This document shows positions 1 through 6,334 of a DNA stretch of 8,211 bases, piece after piece; positions within the stretch are counted from its first letter, which is position 1, and every line of letters starts with the position of its first letter. A program made the translations under genes and the position numbers. The notes under the pieces are model-generated. The model worked only from the letters and a program-made list of their open reading frames with translations, ran no database searches and was not told the DNA's origin. The stretch spans positions 1 through 8,211 of the forward strand of contig QQUO01000353.1 of the NCBI GenBank assembly GCA_008501575.1, read 5' to 3'. The stretch is from Pseudomonadota bacterium. GTDB lineage: Bacteria > Pseudomonadota > Gammaproteobacteria > Xanthomonadales > Marinicellaceae.

Positions 1-1
1 C

Positions 2-46
2 GAACTCACCAGTGGTGAAGTCGGCCGCGTTCAATCCATCGTTTAA
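2..46 (+). CDS. C-terminal end of an upstream gene (partial, frame uncertain)
   Basis: The frame starting at base 2 is open from the window edge to a TAA at 44-46 and reads ...ELTSGEVGRVQSIV. The gap to the next start codon is only 6 bases, which suggests co-transcription and perhaps translational coupling with the glutathione S-transferase gene. The fragment is too short to identify. The string L-T-S-G-E-V-G-R-V faintly recalls the 'LxTGEhGxV' segment near the C-terminus of HD-GYP phosphodiesterases, but this is a weak resemblance. The alternative frame starting at base 3 is also open and ends with TGA at 54-56, giving an ATGA overlap with the next gene, so the true frame cannot be settled here. 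Confidence 0.35.
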   Translation, partial: ELTSGEVGRVQSIV

Positions 47-52
47 CCATTT

Positions 53-700
53 ATGAGTAACCAGAACTTACCTGTTTTATACAGCTTTCGCCGTTGTCCG
101 TACGCCATGCGCACGCGAATGGCAATCGCCGCCAGCGATTATCACTGTGAACTTCGTGAAATTATCTTAAAAGACAAACCAAAAACCATGCTCATAGCCT
201 CACCCAAAGGCACCGTTCCGGTTTTGGTATTAGAGGATGGCACAGTGATCGACGAAAGTTTGGAAATCATGTTACATGTGCTACAACACAATGATCCGGA
301 AAATTGGTTGCTCGACAAAGCCGATAGTCTTAGACTGATTGAAGAATATGACATTCAATTCAAGCCGCTGCTTGACCGTTATAAATACCATGTGGGCTAT
401 CCCGAACTCAGCTTCGATGAACACCGGGCCAATACCTTGCCTTTTTTAAATGTGCTCAACCAAAAACTTGAGAACTCTGCTCATTTATTAGGCGACAACA
501 TTCAACTCGCCGATATTGCCATCATGCCCTTTATCCGGCAATACGCTTTCGTTGATAAACAATGGTTCGAGCAACAAGATTGGCCGGCTTTGCAAAGCTG
601 GCTGGAAAAACACCTCAACAGCTCTTTGTTTAAATATATCCTGCCCAAATTTAAACTGTTTAATGATGGTTTTCGTTATGAGTTTCCAAGTGCTACTTGA
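53..700 (+). CDS. Glutathione S-transferase family protein
   Basis: This 215-residue protein has the two-domain layout and usual length of a cytosolic GST. The N-terminal thioredoxin-fold domain (about residues 7-80) carries YSFRRCPYAMR with Cys15, the cis-proline motif T-V-P (Pro56) and the Glu68-Ser69 pair that contacts the glutathione gamma-glutamyl group in the family. The helical C-terminal domain (about 90-205) contains the conserved LADIAIMPFIRQ segment (Asp154), an N-capping motif typical of GSTs. The active-site motif C-P-Y-A resembles the CPYC of glutaredoxin-2-type proteins with the second Cys lost, so a monothiol thiol-transferase, reductase or conjugation role is plausible. The substrate cannot be inferred. 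There is no clear Shine-Dalgarno before the ATG; translation may be coupled to the upstream reading frame, which ends within a few bases. Family assignment is firm and function generic. Confidence 0.9.
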   Translation: MSNQNLPVLYSFRRCPYAMRTRMAIAASDYHCELREIILKDKPKTMLIASPKGTVPVLVLEDGTVIDESLEIMLHVLQHNDPENWLLDKADSLRLIEEYDIQFKPLLDRYKYHVGYPELSFDEHRANTLPFLNVLNQKLENSAHLLGDNIQLADIAIMPFIRQYAFVDKQWFEQQDWPALQSWLEKHLNSSLFKYILPKFKLFNDGFRYEFPSAT

Positions 701-707
701 GTTTAAT

Positions 708-713
708 TATAAT
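708..713 (+). promoter_or_regulatory. Possible promoter -10 element for the MORN-C13 gene
   Basis: A perfect TATAAT lies just after the glutathione S-transferase stop codon. The best -35 candidate is TTCCAA at 684-689 with an 18-base spacer, matching only three of six consensus positions. Transcription from here would give an untranslated leader of roughly 80 bases before the ATG at 799. AT-rich DNA throws up such hexamers by chance, so this is tentative. Confidence 0.3.
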
Positions 714-798
714 GTGCCTTTTGCAGTGAAGATAATTCATCCCTTTATTTGGTCATATCTGCTGCTATTGCTTTTATACGACCTGCATTAGAGTTTCA

Positions 799-2397
799 AT
801 GAAAACAAAAGCCATACTATTTATATTAACTTTGATCTTGTTGACCTATTTTGTGTTCTTAAAAGATCGCTCCTCAGTGACTAAGCTGTTACCTGCAGAT
901 GTTGTTTTACCGGATAACAGTCAATATTACGGTGAAATAAAGGATGGCCTGTTTGATGGCAAGGGTGAATTAATTTGGGCAGACGGTACCCGTTATGTGG
1001 GTCAATTTAAAAAGGGGTTGATGCATGGCTCAGGAGAACTTTGGGAGAACACCGGAAGCCATTATAAAGGATCTTTTAAAGATGGCATGATGCATGGTGG
1101 TGGTACTTTTATATTTTTTGATGGCACTGAATATGAAGGTGCCTTTATTCGTAACCATCTCTCCGGCAGGGGCATCATGCGTACCAACGATAACAATATC
1201 TATGAAGGTGAGTTTGATCGAGGCGTTCTTGTAAATGGAACGCACATAGATCCAAGCGGTACTGTTAATGAAGGCACTTTCAAAAACTGGCTACTTGAAG
1301 GCAAAGGTTCATACACCACCAATAGTGGCGATATTTATTCAGGTTATTTTGAAGAAGGCATGTTAAATGGCCAAGGCCAAATCACTATGAGCAATGGCTC
1401 TCATTATGAGGGAGATGTTGTTGAATGGTTTTATCATGGCAAGGGTAAGTTAACAGATGAGGATGGTAACCAATATCAAGGGGAATTTGAATATGGCGAA
1501 TACCATGGTGAAGGCATCTTGGTATTAGCCTCGCCAGTTGCTGGCATCAGTGAAATTTCAGGTCAATGGGAATACGGTTACAATCCGAATGATCCTCGCT
1601 TAGCCGGTAAATCAAGAAGAAACAAATTGCCTGTTGATGATTTATTGTATAAGCAAAATAAGTTACTTTTTGATTCATTATTAAATGTATCAAAACATAA
1701 CGACAATAAAATAGACATGTATTTTTTCGGCATGGCTGCGCACAGTGAATCAGTTTTTTATAAAGAAATTGATTATATTGAAAGTTACTTTGCTAAACAT
1801 TTTGGAACCGAAGACAAATCAATCACCTTATTGAACAATCCGTTAAAAAAACAAGAAAAACCCCTACTGACCAATCATTCCATTAAAGAAGTTTTGACAG
1901 GACTTGCTGAGAAAATGGATGTCAATCAAGATATCTTATTTTTATACCTAACCAGCCATGGCACAAAACAGCAAATTTCGGTTTCTTACCCGGGTCTAAC
2001 TTTGTCTCAAATTGATGCGGAAGATTTTGGCAAAGTCATTAAAGACAGCCCAATCAAATGGAAAGTCATTATGATTTCAGCCTGTTATTCCGGCAGCTTT
2101 ATGCCATTTTTAGAAAATGATTATCATCTGGTCATGACAGCCGCTCGCGAAGACAGAACATCATTTGGTTGTGGTGAAGACAGTGACATGACGTATTTTG
2201 CCAAAGCCATGTTCAAAGAAGCGATGCCCCATCAACAAACCTTTATTGCGGCTTTTGAGGACGCCAAAAAAACCATTGAGCAATGGGAAATCAATGATTT
2301 CCCGGACAGTAAACATTCTGAACCTCAAATTTATGTGGGTAAGAATATGACGGCTCATTTAAAGCATTGGCGAAACCAAATAACGAAACATGATTAA
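799..2397 (+). CDS. MORN-repeat protein with C-terminal C13 (legumain-like) cysteine peptidase domain
   Basis: This 532-residue protein has three parts. Residues 4-21 form a single hydrophobic segment after a short basic start, without a lipobox, so it is a signal anchor or an uncleaved or cleavable signal peptide. Residues 43-248 hold nine MORN repeats of the form Y-x-G-x-F...G-x-G, beginning at 43, 66, 89, 112, 135, 157, 180, 203 and 226. Residues about 304-515 match the bacterial peptidase C13 pattern: L-T-S-H-G with His387, S-A-C-Y-S-G-S with Cys429, then D-R-T-S-F-G-C (452-458) and S-E-P-Q near the end. The His and Cys sit 42 residues apart, each after a hydrophobic strand, as in clan CD peptidases, so the enzyme looks intact. 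C13 enzymes cleave after Asn/Asp (legumain) or act as transamidases (GPI8); the specificity of the bacterial members is not established to my knowledge. MORN repeats often mediate membrane-lipid or protein binding. Location is probably periplasmic, tethered to the inner membrane (inference). The only Shine-Dalgarno candidate is a weak TAGAG 5 bases before the ATG. The neighbours give no clue to substrate. Confidence 0.88.
   Translation: MKTKAILFILTLILLTYFVFLKDRSSVTKLLPADVVLPDNSQYYGEIKDGLFDGKGELIWADGTRYVGQFKKGLMHGSGELWENTGSHYKGSFKDGMMHGGGTFIFFDGTEYEGAFIRNHLSGRGIMRTNDNNIYEGEFDRGVLVNGTHIDPSGTVNEGTFKNWLLEGKGSYTTNSGDIYSGYFEEGMLNGQGQITMSNGSHYEGDVVEWFYHGKGKLTDEDGNQYQGEFEYGEYHGEGILVLASPVAGISEISGQWEYGYNPNDPRLAGKSRRNKLPVDDLLYKQNKLLFDSLLNVSKHNDNKIDMYFFGMAAHSESVFYKEIDYIESYFAKHFGTEDKSITLLNNPLKKQEKPLLTNHSIKEVLTGLAEKMDVNQDILFLYLTSHGTKQQISVSYPGLTLSQIDAEDFGKVIKDSPIKWKVIMISACYSGSFMPFLENDYHLVMTAAREDRTSFGCGEDSDMTYFAKAMFKEAMPHQQTFIAAFEDAKKTIEQWEINDFPDSKHSEPQIYVGKNMTAHLKHWRNQITKHD
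925..1542 (+). repeat. Nine tandem MORN repeats (69-bp period) inside the C13 peptidase gene
   Basis: The translated segment repeats every 23 residues with the register Y-x-G-x-F, a short acidic or basic turn, then G-x-G and a closing hydrophobic strand. Repeats 1-3 and 6-9 are well formed. Repeat 4 has the G-x-G as G-R-G, and repeat 5 (residues 135-156) is one residue short and lacks the G-x-G. The repeats are diverged at DNA level, so this is an old protein repeat and not a recent DNA expansion. A possible degenerate tenth copy (SGQWEYG) lies near residue 254. Confidence 0.85.
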
Positions 2398-2443
2398 AAA
2401 AGCTTGGTGTTGAATATAAAAATTACTGTTTATTGTTTATCTT

Positions 2444-2468
2444 GTCTAAAAGTAAATTTGATTTAGAC
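2444..2468. terminator. Weak inverted repeat in the convergent spacer
   Basis: GTCTAAA at 2444-2450 is the exact complement of TTTAGAC at 2462-2468, with an 11-base loop. It lies about 45 bases after the stop of the MORN-C13 gene, in the 178-bp AT-rich spacer (2398-2575) facing the beta-helix gene. The stem is short and AT-rich, and no clean T-tract follows directly, so intrinsic termination is only possible. A second small dyad, TGGTT-N5-AACCA, is at 2506-2520, and an eight-T run is at 2544-2551. I see no open reading frame or RNA gene in the spacer. Confidence 0.25.
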
Positions 2469-2575
2469 TGTTTATTAACGTTTTTAAACTTACTTTTTAT
2501 TGCTGTGGTTAATAAAACCATCAAACCAACTCAGTCAATATTGTTTTTTTTGATTACTGATTTGATATTTCAAAG

Positions 2576-3877
2576 TTATTCAAAACCATCCTCAAAAATA
2601 AGATCATAAATCAGGCTAAATTCATCGGCACCGATATCGGCATTATTGCCCAAGGGGCGCAATTCGTGGTCAAAGTCACGCATGGCATCAATCAGTGGGG
2701 CCACTTGATCAATGGCGGTGCTGGCCGTGTTATTTAAATGAAGATCTCCTGCCATTGGATTAATAAACATGCTTGGCGTGGCACTGTTTAGGTTGTCGCT
2801 TTGGCTGTAAGTCGCACCATTTCTGGAACCAATATCAGCATCACTGAGATTATTTCGCACTTGGCTGCCGGTGGTGCTAAATCGAAACTCTATGGCCAAA
2901 CGTTGATTCAGGTTAGTGAGAATACTGTTGTGTAAAACTTGGGTTTGGGGTGAATCCCAGACGATAATCAAGGCATCTGAATTGGCCCGTCGAGTTGGGC
3001 TGTAAATCCCGGGTGACATGTAAATCATATTATTTCTGATGATGCCGCCATAATGATCGGTGCCTGTGGAACGATTAGTCAAGCCATAGGCAATGGCGCG
3101 ATCCACATCAATAAATACATTGTTTTCAGTTAAAGTATTACTGGATCCGTTCCACATCAAGATAGCCGGGTTCCATAGGTGGTCACTGCCATCCGGGGTG
3201 TGGAAGTTTTTGAATAAATTGTGCCTTATTTGCCAACCATCACCACCGTGAATATCGATGCCATTGGTATAGCCCGTACCGCCACCATGATCTGTATTCG
3301 GTGGGGCTATGGTATAGGCCATAATGGTGTATTCAACAACACCATTATCAACACCCGTACCTAAACTTCCACCTGAGCTGCCTTTAATAAATTGTTCACC
3401 GGCATCGAGTAAACGCAGGTTATAGAGTGTCGGTGAATCAGCATTGGCATCAAATTGTATCGGGTGAAAATATACATCACGGATGGTCAGATTCTGCACT
3501 GTTAAAGCACTGGCATTAGACCAAATACCGTGAGGTACATTACCGTAATTGGCTTGCTCCATACCTTGGCCAATCAAGTTAACCTGGTCGCAGTAATCAC
3601 TGTTACCTCTGAGGGTGATATTGTTTTCTTGAATATATAAAGTTTTATTTAAAACATAATCCCCCGGCTGTATTAAAACCGTGGTGTTCGCTTGCAAGTT
3701 ATCAATGGCTTGATGCAATTGCTGAACGTTCGACACAGTTACGATATTGCCGCTGGGTGACTCTAAAGTCGGAGCTTGCAAGCAATTAATGGCACTCCAT
3801 GCCGTTGAAGTGAATAAGATCATTGTTATCGGCACAAGTGCCAGAAACTTTGTCATTCTATTGATGGCTATATTCAT
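2576..3877 (-). CDS. Secreted right-handed parallel beta-helix protein with C-terminal '...FEDGFE' tail
   Basis: This 433-residue protein begins with a classic export signal (hydrophobic residues about 9-26, cleavage likely after Ala26 or Ala29). The mature part opens with a segment seen in pectate-lyase-fold proteins: a helix-like stretch (VQQLHQAIDNLQ), then V-L-I-Q-P-G-D-Y at 67-74 and I-T-L-R-G at 87-91. Successive short strands rich in Asn follow (RHNLF, ENNVF, RNNMI, LHNSI), typical beta-helix rungs, to about residue 385. The last part, R-P-L-G...D-I-G-A-D-E at 407-419, resembles the closing motif of many surface beta-helix proteins. The chain ends in IFEDGFE. The mature protein has only two cysteines (32 and 96), a plausible disulphide. 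The fold suggests polysaccharide binding or cleavage, but no catalytic residues can be named, so lyase activity is unproven. The start could instead be Met8, which gives a more compact signal peptide; neither start has a strong Shine-Dalgarno. The 152-bp upstream spacer (3878-4029) shows no convincing promoter. Confidence 0.8.
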   Translation of the reverse strand: MNIAINRMTKFLALVPITMILFTSTAWSAINCLQAPTLESPSGNIVTVSNVQQLHQAIDNLQANTTVLIQPGDYVLNKTLYIQENNITLRGNSDYCDQVNLIGQGMEQANYGNVPHGIWSNASALTVQNLTIRDVYFHPIQFDANADSPTLYNLRLLDAGEQFIKGSSGGSLGTGVDNGVVEYTIMAYTIAPPNTDHGGGTGYTNGIDIHGGDGWQIRHNLFKNFHTPDGSDHLWNPAILMWNGSSNTLTENNVFIDVDRAIAYGLTNRSTGTDHYGGIIRNNMIYMSPGIYSPTRRANSDALIIVWDSPQTQVLHNSILTNLNQRLAIEFRFSTTGSQVRNNLSDADIGSRNGATYSQSDNLNSATPSMFINPMAGDLHLNNTASTAIDQVAPLIDAMRDFDHELRPLGNNADIGADEFSLIYDLIFEDGFE

Positions 3878-4029
3878 GCATGAATTTTTATTTTAACATG
3901 GCTTTGATTCAACAAAAGATACCAAAAACAAAACCTCATACAATATTAAAACACTGATTTAATTATAAACCGAGACGCCAATAAGAAAATCGAAATACCA
4001 CAGATGCTTGCGGTGAAAAATGATAATTG

Positions 4030-4410
4030 TTAAGACATAGAATGTAAACCAATCATATTGTTTTCGGTATCGGTAATTAATGAAATAAATCCAAAATCAC
4101 CAATACTAAACTTTGGCTTTATCACGCGCCCGCCATTGGCTTCGACCCGGGCTTCTTCATCAGCACAGTTTGCACAAGAAAAATACACCAAAGTACCTCC
4201 ACCACCAGAATCAACGCCTTTCATTTTCACCAATGCACCGTTGGCACCCAGATTTTCCATAGTGCCGGGAAAAGACCACATTTCATCGTCTGTGGGAGAT
4301 GCTAAAGACACCATCTTTATGTTTAAAAGGTTTTGGTAAAATTGTATGGCGCGAGGCATGTCCTGCGCATAAATCTCATACCAGACAACCGGGTTAAAGA
4401 ATGTGTTCAT
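4030..4410 (-). CDS. VOC family (glyoxalase/bleomycin-resistance fold) protein
   Basis: This 126-residue protein is one vicinal-oxygen-chelate unit of two beta-alpha-beta-beta-beta modules. The first module has VVWYEIYAQDMPRAIQFYQNLL with Glu12 at a position often used as a metal ligand. The second has GGTLVYFSCANCADEEARVEANGG, followed by the strand pair IGDFGFISLITDTENNMIGLHS. The length is normal for a single-chain VOC protein that works as a dimer. A Cys79-x-x-Cys82 pair sits where most relatives have an acidic 'VDDI'-like stretch; I recall similar C-x-x-C forms in related gammaproteobacterial proteins, but its role is unknown. A good Shine-Dalgarno (AGGAG, complement of 4419-4423) lies 8 bases before the ATG and fixes the start. 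The substrate cannot be inferred, and glyoxalase I activity should not be assumed. It follows the small membrane protein gene at 63 bases and may share its transcript. Confidence 0.87.
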   Translation of the reverse strand: MNTFFNPVVWYEIYAQDMPRAIQFYQNLLNIKMVSLASPTDDEMWSFPGTMENLGANGALVKMKGVDSGGGGTLVYFSCANCADEEARVEANGGRVIKPKFSIGDFGFISLITDTENNMIGLHSMS

Positions 4411-4418
4411 AGTATTTA

Positions 4419-4423
4419 CTCCT
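4419..4423 (-). promoter_or_regulatory. Shine-Dalgarno site for the VOC protein gene
   Basis: Read on the minus strand this is AGGAG within TTAGGAG, 8 bases from the ATG at 4410. It is one of the two clear ribosome sites in the window and supports the chosen start. Confidence 0.75.
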
Positions 4424-4473
4424 AACTTTTATTATATGTTTTATCTGTGGTGGCAAGCGAATAAATTATTTTA

Positions 4474-4863
4474 CTACGACAAATGATGTTCTTGTTTGGA
4501 TAGGCGATACCCCCAAATTCCACATAATAAGATGCCGAGATTACCTACAAAATCTAACAACATCCAATCGGTAAACATCTCTTTGATAAAATAAAAGTAA
4601 AAATTAAACACAAAGAATGGCACAGAACCGACTAATCCAAATATAAGAAAGGTGCTGGCTTTAAATCGAGCCGAGAGAATGACGGTTCCAACCAAAACTG
4701 CTTGTGCACCGAAACAACCCAGGAGTAAATGACTGCTAACATTGCCAATATAATAGTCCGGTTTAAGCACCAGCCATTCGACGGTGGCCGGCATCAATAA
4801 ACACCAACTGCCTAATGAAAAAAATATAAACGCTAAAGCCCGTTGAATATAAATGGCTTTCAT
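4474..4863 (-). CDS. Conserved small membrane protein, four predicted helices, function unknown
   Basis: This 129-residue, strongly hydrophobic protein has four likely membrane-spanning segments at about residues 8-26, 44-64, 70-92 and 103-118, and a short polar C-terminus. Notable features are an Arg8 after the basic start, a W-C-L-L-M-P turn after helix 1, L-L-G-C-F-G-A-Q-A in helix 2, an aromatic-rich stretch (FFVFNFYFYF, 83-92) in helix 3, and L-D-F-V-G-N-L leading into helix 4. From memory, similar uncharacterised proteins with the same FNFYFYF and LDFVGN landmarks occur in other proteobacteria, but I cannot name a family. AGGAG (complement of 4872-4876) lies 8 bases before the ATG and supports the start. 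The gene is 48 bases downstream of sstT and 63 bases upstream of the VOC gene on the same strand, so it may be the middle of a three-gene transcript. No function is proposed. Confidence 0.78.
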   Translation of the reverse strand: MKAIYIQRALAFIFFSLGSWCLLMPATVEWLVLKPDYYIGNVSSHLLLGCFGAQAVLVGTVILSARFKASTFLIFGLVGSVPFFVFNFYFYFIKEMFTDWMLLDFVGNLGILLCGIWGYRLSKQEHHLS

Positions 4864-4871
4864 AATCTTAG

Positions 4872-4876
4872 CTCCT
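4872..4876 (-). promoter_or_regulatory. Shine-Dalgarno site for the small membrane protein gene
   Basis: Read on the minus strand this is AGGAG within CCAGGAGC, 8 bases from the ATG at 4863. It supports the assigned start and shows that the gene is set up for independent initiation even if co-transcribed with sstT. Confidence 0.72.
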
Positions 4877-4911
4877 GGTTAATGATTTAAAAGCAACGCT
4901 GTCAGTCAATT

Positions 4912-6156
4912 TCATAAGGATGAATTGTTCAGAGTTGTCTGTGTTTTTTCCTGATCGGCTAAATCAGCGGCAGCGGTAAATAAAATATCCGTGGATGAAT
5001 TAAGGCCGGTTTCTGCCGAATCCTGAATGACGCCAATAATAAAGCCGATACCCACCACTTGGGCCGCGACACTGTCATCAATGCCGAATAAGCTGCAGGC
5101 CATAGGAATCAATAACAAAGAACCACCGGGTACTCCGGATGCGCCGGTGGCACCGATGGTGGCCAATAAACACAACAGAAAAGCGGTCACAATATTAACC
5201 TCAATACCGACCGTGTGAGCAGCGGCCAAGGTCATGACAGTGATGGTGACGGCGGCTCCGGCCATATTTATGGTGGCACCGAGGGGAATAGAAATACTGT
5301 AGGTTTCTTTGCGTAAGCCCATGTTTTTCGCCAATTTTATATTTACCGGGATATTGGCGGCGGAACTGCGCATAAAAAAGGCGGTGATACCACTTTGGGA
5401 CAGGCACTTGAAAACCAAAGGATACGGATTACGTCTTAATTTGAAAAAAACAATCAGTGGGTTCAGCAGCAAAGCCACAATCAACATGGCTGACAGTAAC
5501 ACCACAATAAGCCTTGTATAAGTCGCCAACACCTCAAAACCGGTGTCGGCAATGGCATAAGCAATCAGTCCAAAAACACCAATCGGTGCTAAACGCACCA
5601 CCCAACCGACAATTTTACTGATAACAAATGCACCGTCTGCAAGCACTTTTTTACTGGTGCCATCGGTGTGTCGTAAAGCCAGGCCGGCCAAGATGGCCCA
5701 GGCTAAAATACCGATGTAGTTGGCATTGAGTAAGGCATGCACCGGATTATCGACCACATTAAAAGCCAATGTTTTCAACACTTCAGCAATACCACCGGGT
5801 GGCGAAATATCAGATCCGGCTAGGCTTAAATCAAGCGTGGTTGGAAACAAGAAACTTATGGCCACGGCAGTCATGGCTGCTGCAAATGTTCCAAAAACAT
5901 AAAGAAGCAAAATACTTTTGATGTTTGATGGTTGGTCACTTTGGTGTTTTGAAATGGCATCCGCCACCAGGATTAACACCAGTATCGGCGCCACCGATTT
6001 TAATGCTGTGACAAATAACCTGCCCAGGAAACCGCTGGATAAAGCCGCTTGTGGCCAGATAACCGCCAAAATAATTCCTAAAATCAATGCCACAATGATT
6101 TGTTGGATTAAACTGCCTGAATGTATCCAGCTTATTAGTTTTCTCATTAACAACAT
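4912..6156 (-). CDS. sstT: Na+/serine-threonine symporter SstT
   Basis: This 414-residue inner-membrane transporter belongs to the dicarboxylate/amino acid:cation symporter (DAACS, GltPh-like) family and has the same length as E. coli SstT. It should import L-serine and L-threonine with Na+. Visible landmarks are the serine-rich hairpin R-S-S-A-A-N-I-P-V (263-271, HP1), N-M-A-G at 297-300 (the TM7 position that is NMDGT in glutamate transporters), G-A-S-G-V-P-G-G-S (338-346, HP2 tip) and [13 protein letters not shown] (378-390, TM8 substrate and cation site). The NMAG form and the GASGVPGGS hairpin are typical of SstT and not of glutamate or dicarboxylate carriers. The start may be Met1 (6156) or Met4 (6147); the Shine-Dalgarno is weak for both. 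It is divergent from the SulP gene, so the shared upstream region may regulate both. Confidence 0.94.
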   Translation of the reverse strand: MLLMRKLISWIHSGSLIQQIIVALILGIILAVIWPQAALSSGFLGRLFVTALKSVAPILVLILVADAISKHQSDQPSNIKSILLLYVFGTFAAAMTAVAISFLFPTTLDLSLAGSDISPPGGIAEVLKTLAFNVVDNPVHALLNANYIGILAWAILAGLALRHTDGTSKKVLADGAFVISKIVGWVVRLAPIGVFGLIAYAIADTGFEVLATYTRLIVVLLSAMLIVALLLNPLIVFFKLRRNPYPLVFKCLSQSGITAFFMRSSAANIPVNIKLAKNMGLRKETYSISIPLGATINMAGAAVTITVMTLAAAHTVGIEVNIVTAFLLCLLATIGATGASGVPGGSLLLIPMACSLFGIDDSVAAQVVGIGFIIGVIQDSAETGLNSSTDILFTAAADLADQEKTQTTLNNSSL

Positions 6157-6188
6157 AGATTGATACCGATAACCAAAATAATGGCTTA

Positions 6189-6205
6189 TTGTAAGGATTT
6201 TACAA
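6189..6205. promoter_or_regulatory. Dyad TTGTAA-N5-TTACAA between divergent sstT and SulP genes
   Basis: A perfect 6+6 inverted repeat with a 5-base centre sits about 33 bases upstream of the sstT start. Its size and symmetry fit a dimeric regulator's operator. On the minus strand its left arm also yields TACAAT, a five-of-six match to a -10 box, so binding there could block sstT transcription. No regulator gene is nearby and no specific family is implied. Confidence 0.3.
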
Positions 6206-6263
6206 GCTAATCACACATAAAATATTTGGCTTAGCTCACTTTGTATCATTCAGTCGGTCGACA

Positions 6264-6279
6264 AAAGTGGTAAAGTGGT
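6264..6279 (+). repeat. Tandem 8-base repeat AAAGTGGT x2 upstream of the SulP gene
   Basis: AAAGTGGT occurs twice back to back, and the inverse motif (CACTT at 6288-6292) follows a few bases later. The repeat spans the alternative GTG codon at 6275. It could be a regulator half-site pair or chance; copy number is only two. Confidence 0.3.
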
Positions 6280-6306
6280 TGACTTTCACTTAAATCCAAG
6301 TAGGAT
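6279..6306 (+). promoter_or_regulatory. Possible promoter for the SulP gene
   Basis: TTGACT at 6279-6284 matches five of six -35 positions, and TAGGAT at 6301-6306 matches four of six -10 positions, with a 16-base spacer. Transcription would begin near 6313, about 20 bases before the ATG at 6335. If real, it rules out the upstream GTG at 6275 as a start codon. The evidence is sequence resemblance only. Confidence 0.3.
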
Positions 6307-6334
6307 ATCGCGCCTTTTACCGCCACTTCCAACC

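Noticed and set aside
516..791. Open frame of 91 codons overlapping the end of the glutathione S-transferase gene and running into the spacer
   Set aside because: Most of it lies in another frame of a well-supported gene; the product has no domain-like features and the tail is low-complexity hydrophobic sequence from AT-rich spacer DNA.
925..1542. Regular 69-bp periodicity considered as a CRISPR array or DNA satellite
   Set aside because: The repeat exists at protein level (MORN), the DNA copies are diverged, and there are no identical repeats with unique spacers.
2544..2551. Run of eight T after the palindrome CAATATTG, considered a strong plus-strand terminator
   Set aside because: An 8-base palindrome leaves no room for a loop, and flanking pairing (TCAGT with ACTGA) encloses the T-run itself, so it is not a standard hairpin plus T-tract.
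3878..4029. Spacer between the beta-helix and VOC genes searched for a promoter, riboswitch or small gene
   Set aside because: The best -35/-10 pair on the minus strand (TTGTAT and TATCTT, 16-base spacer) matches only three and four consensus positions, and no structured element or coding frame stands out.
4058..4339. Plus-strand open frame of 93 codons opposite the VOC gene
   Set aside because: It is fully antisense to a gene with clear family motifs and a good ribosome site, and has no recognisable features of its own.
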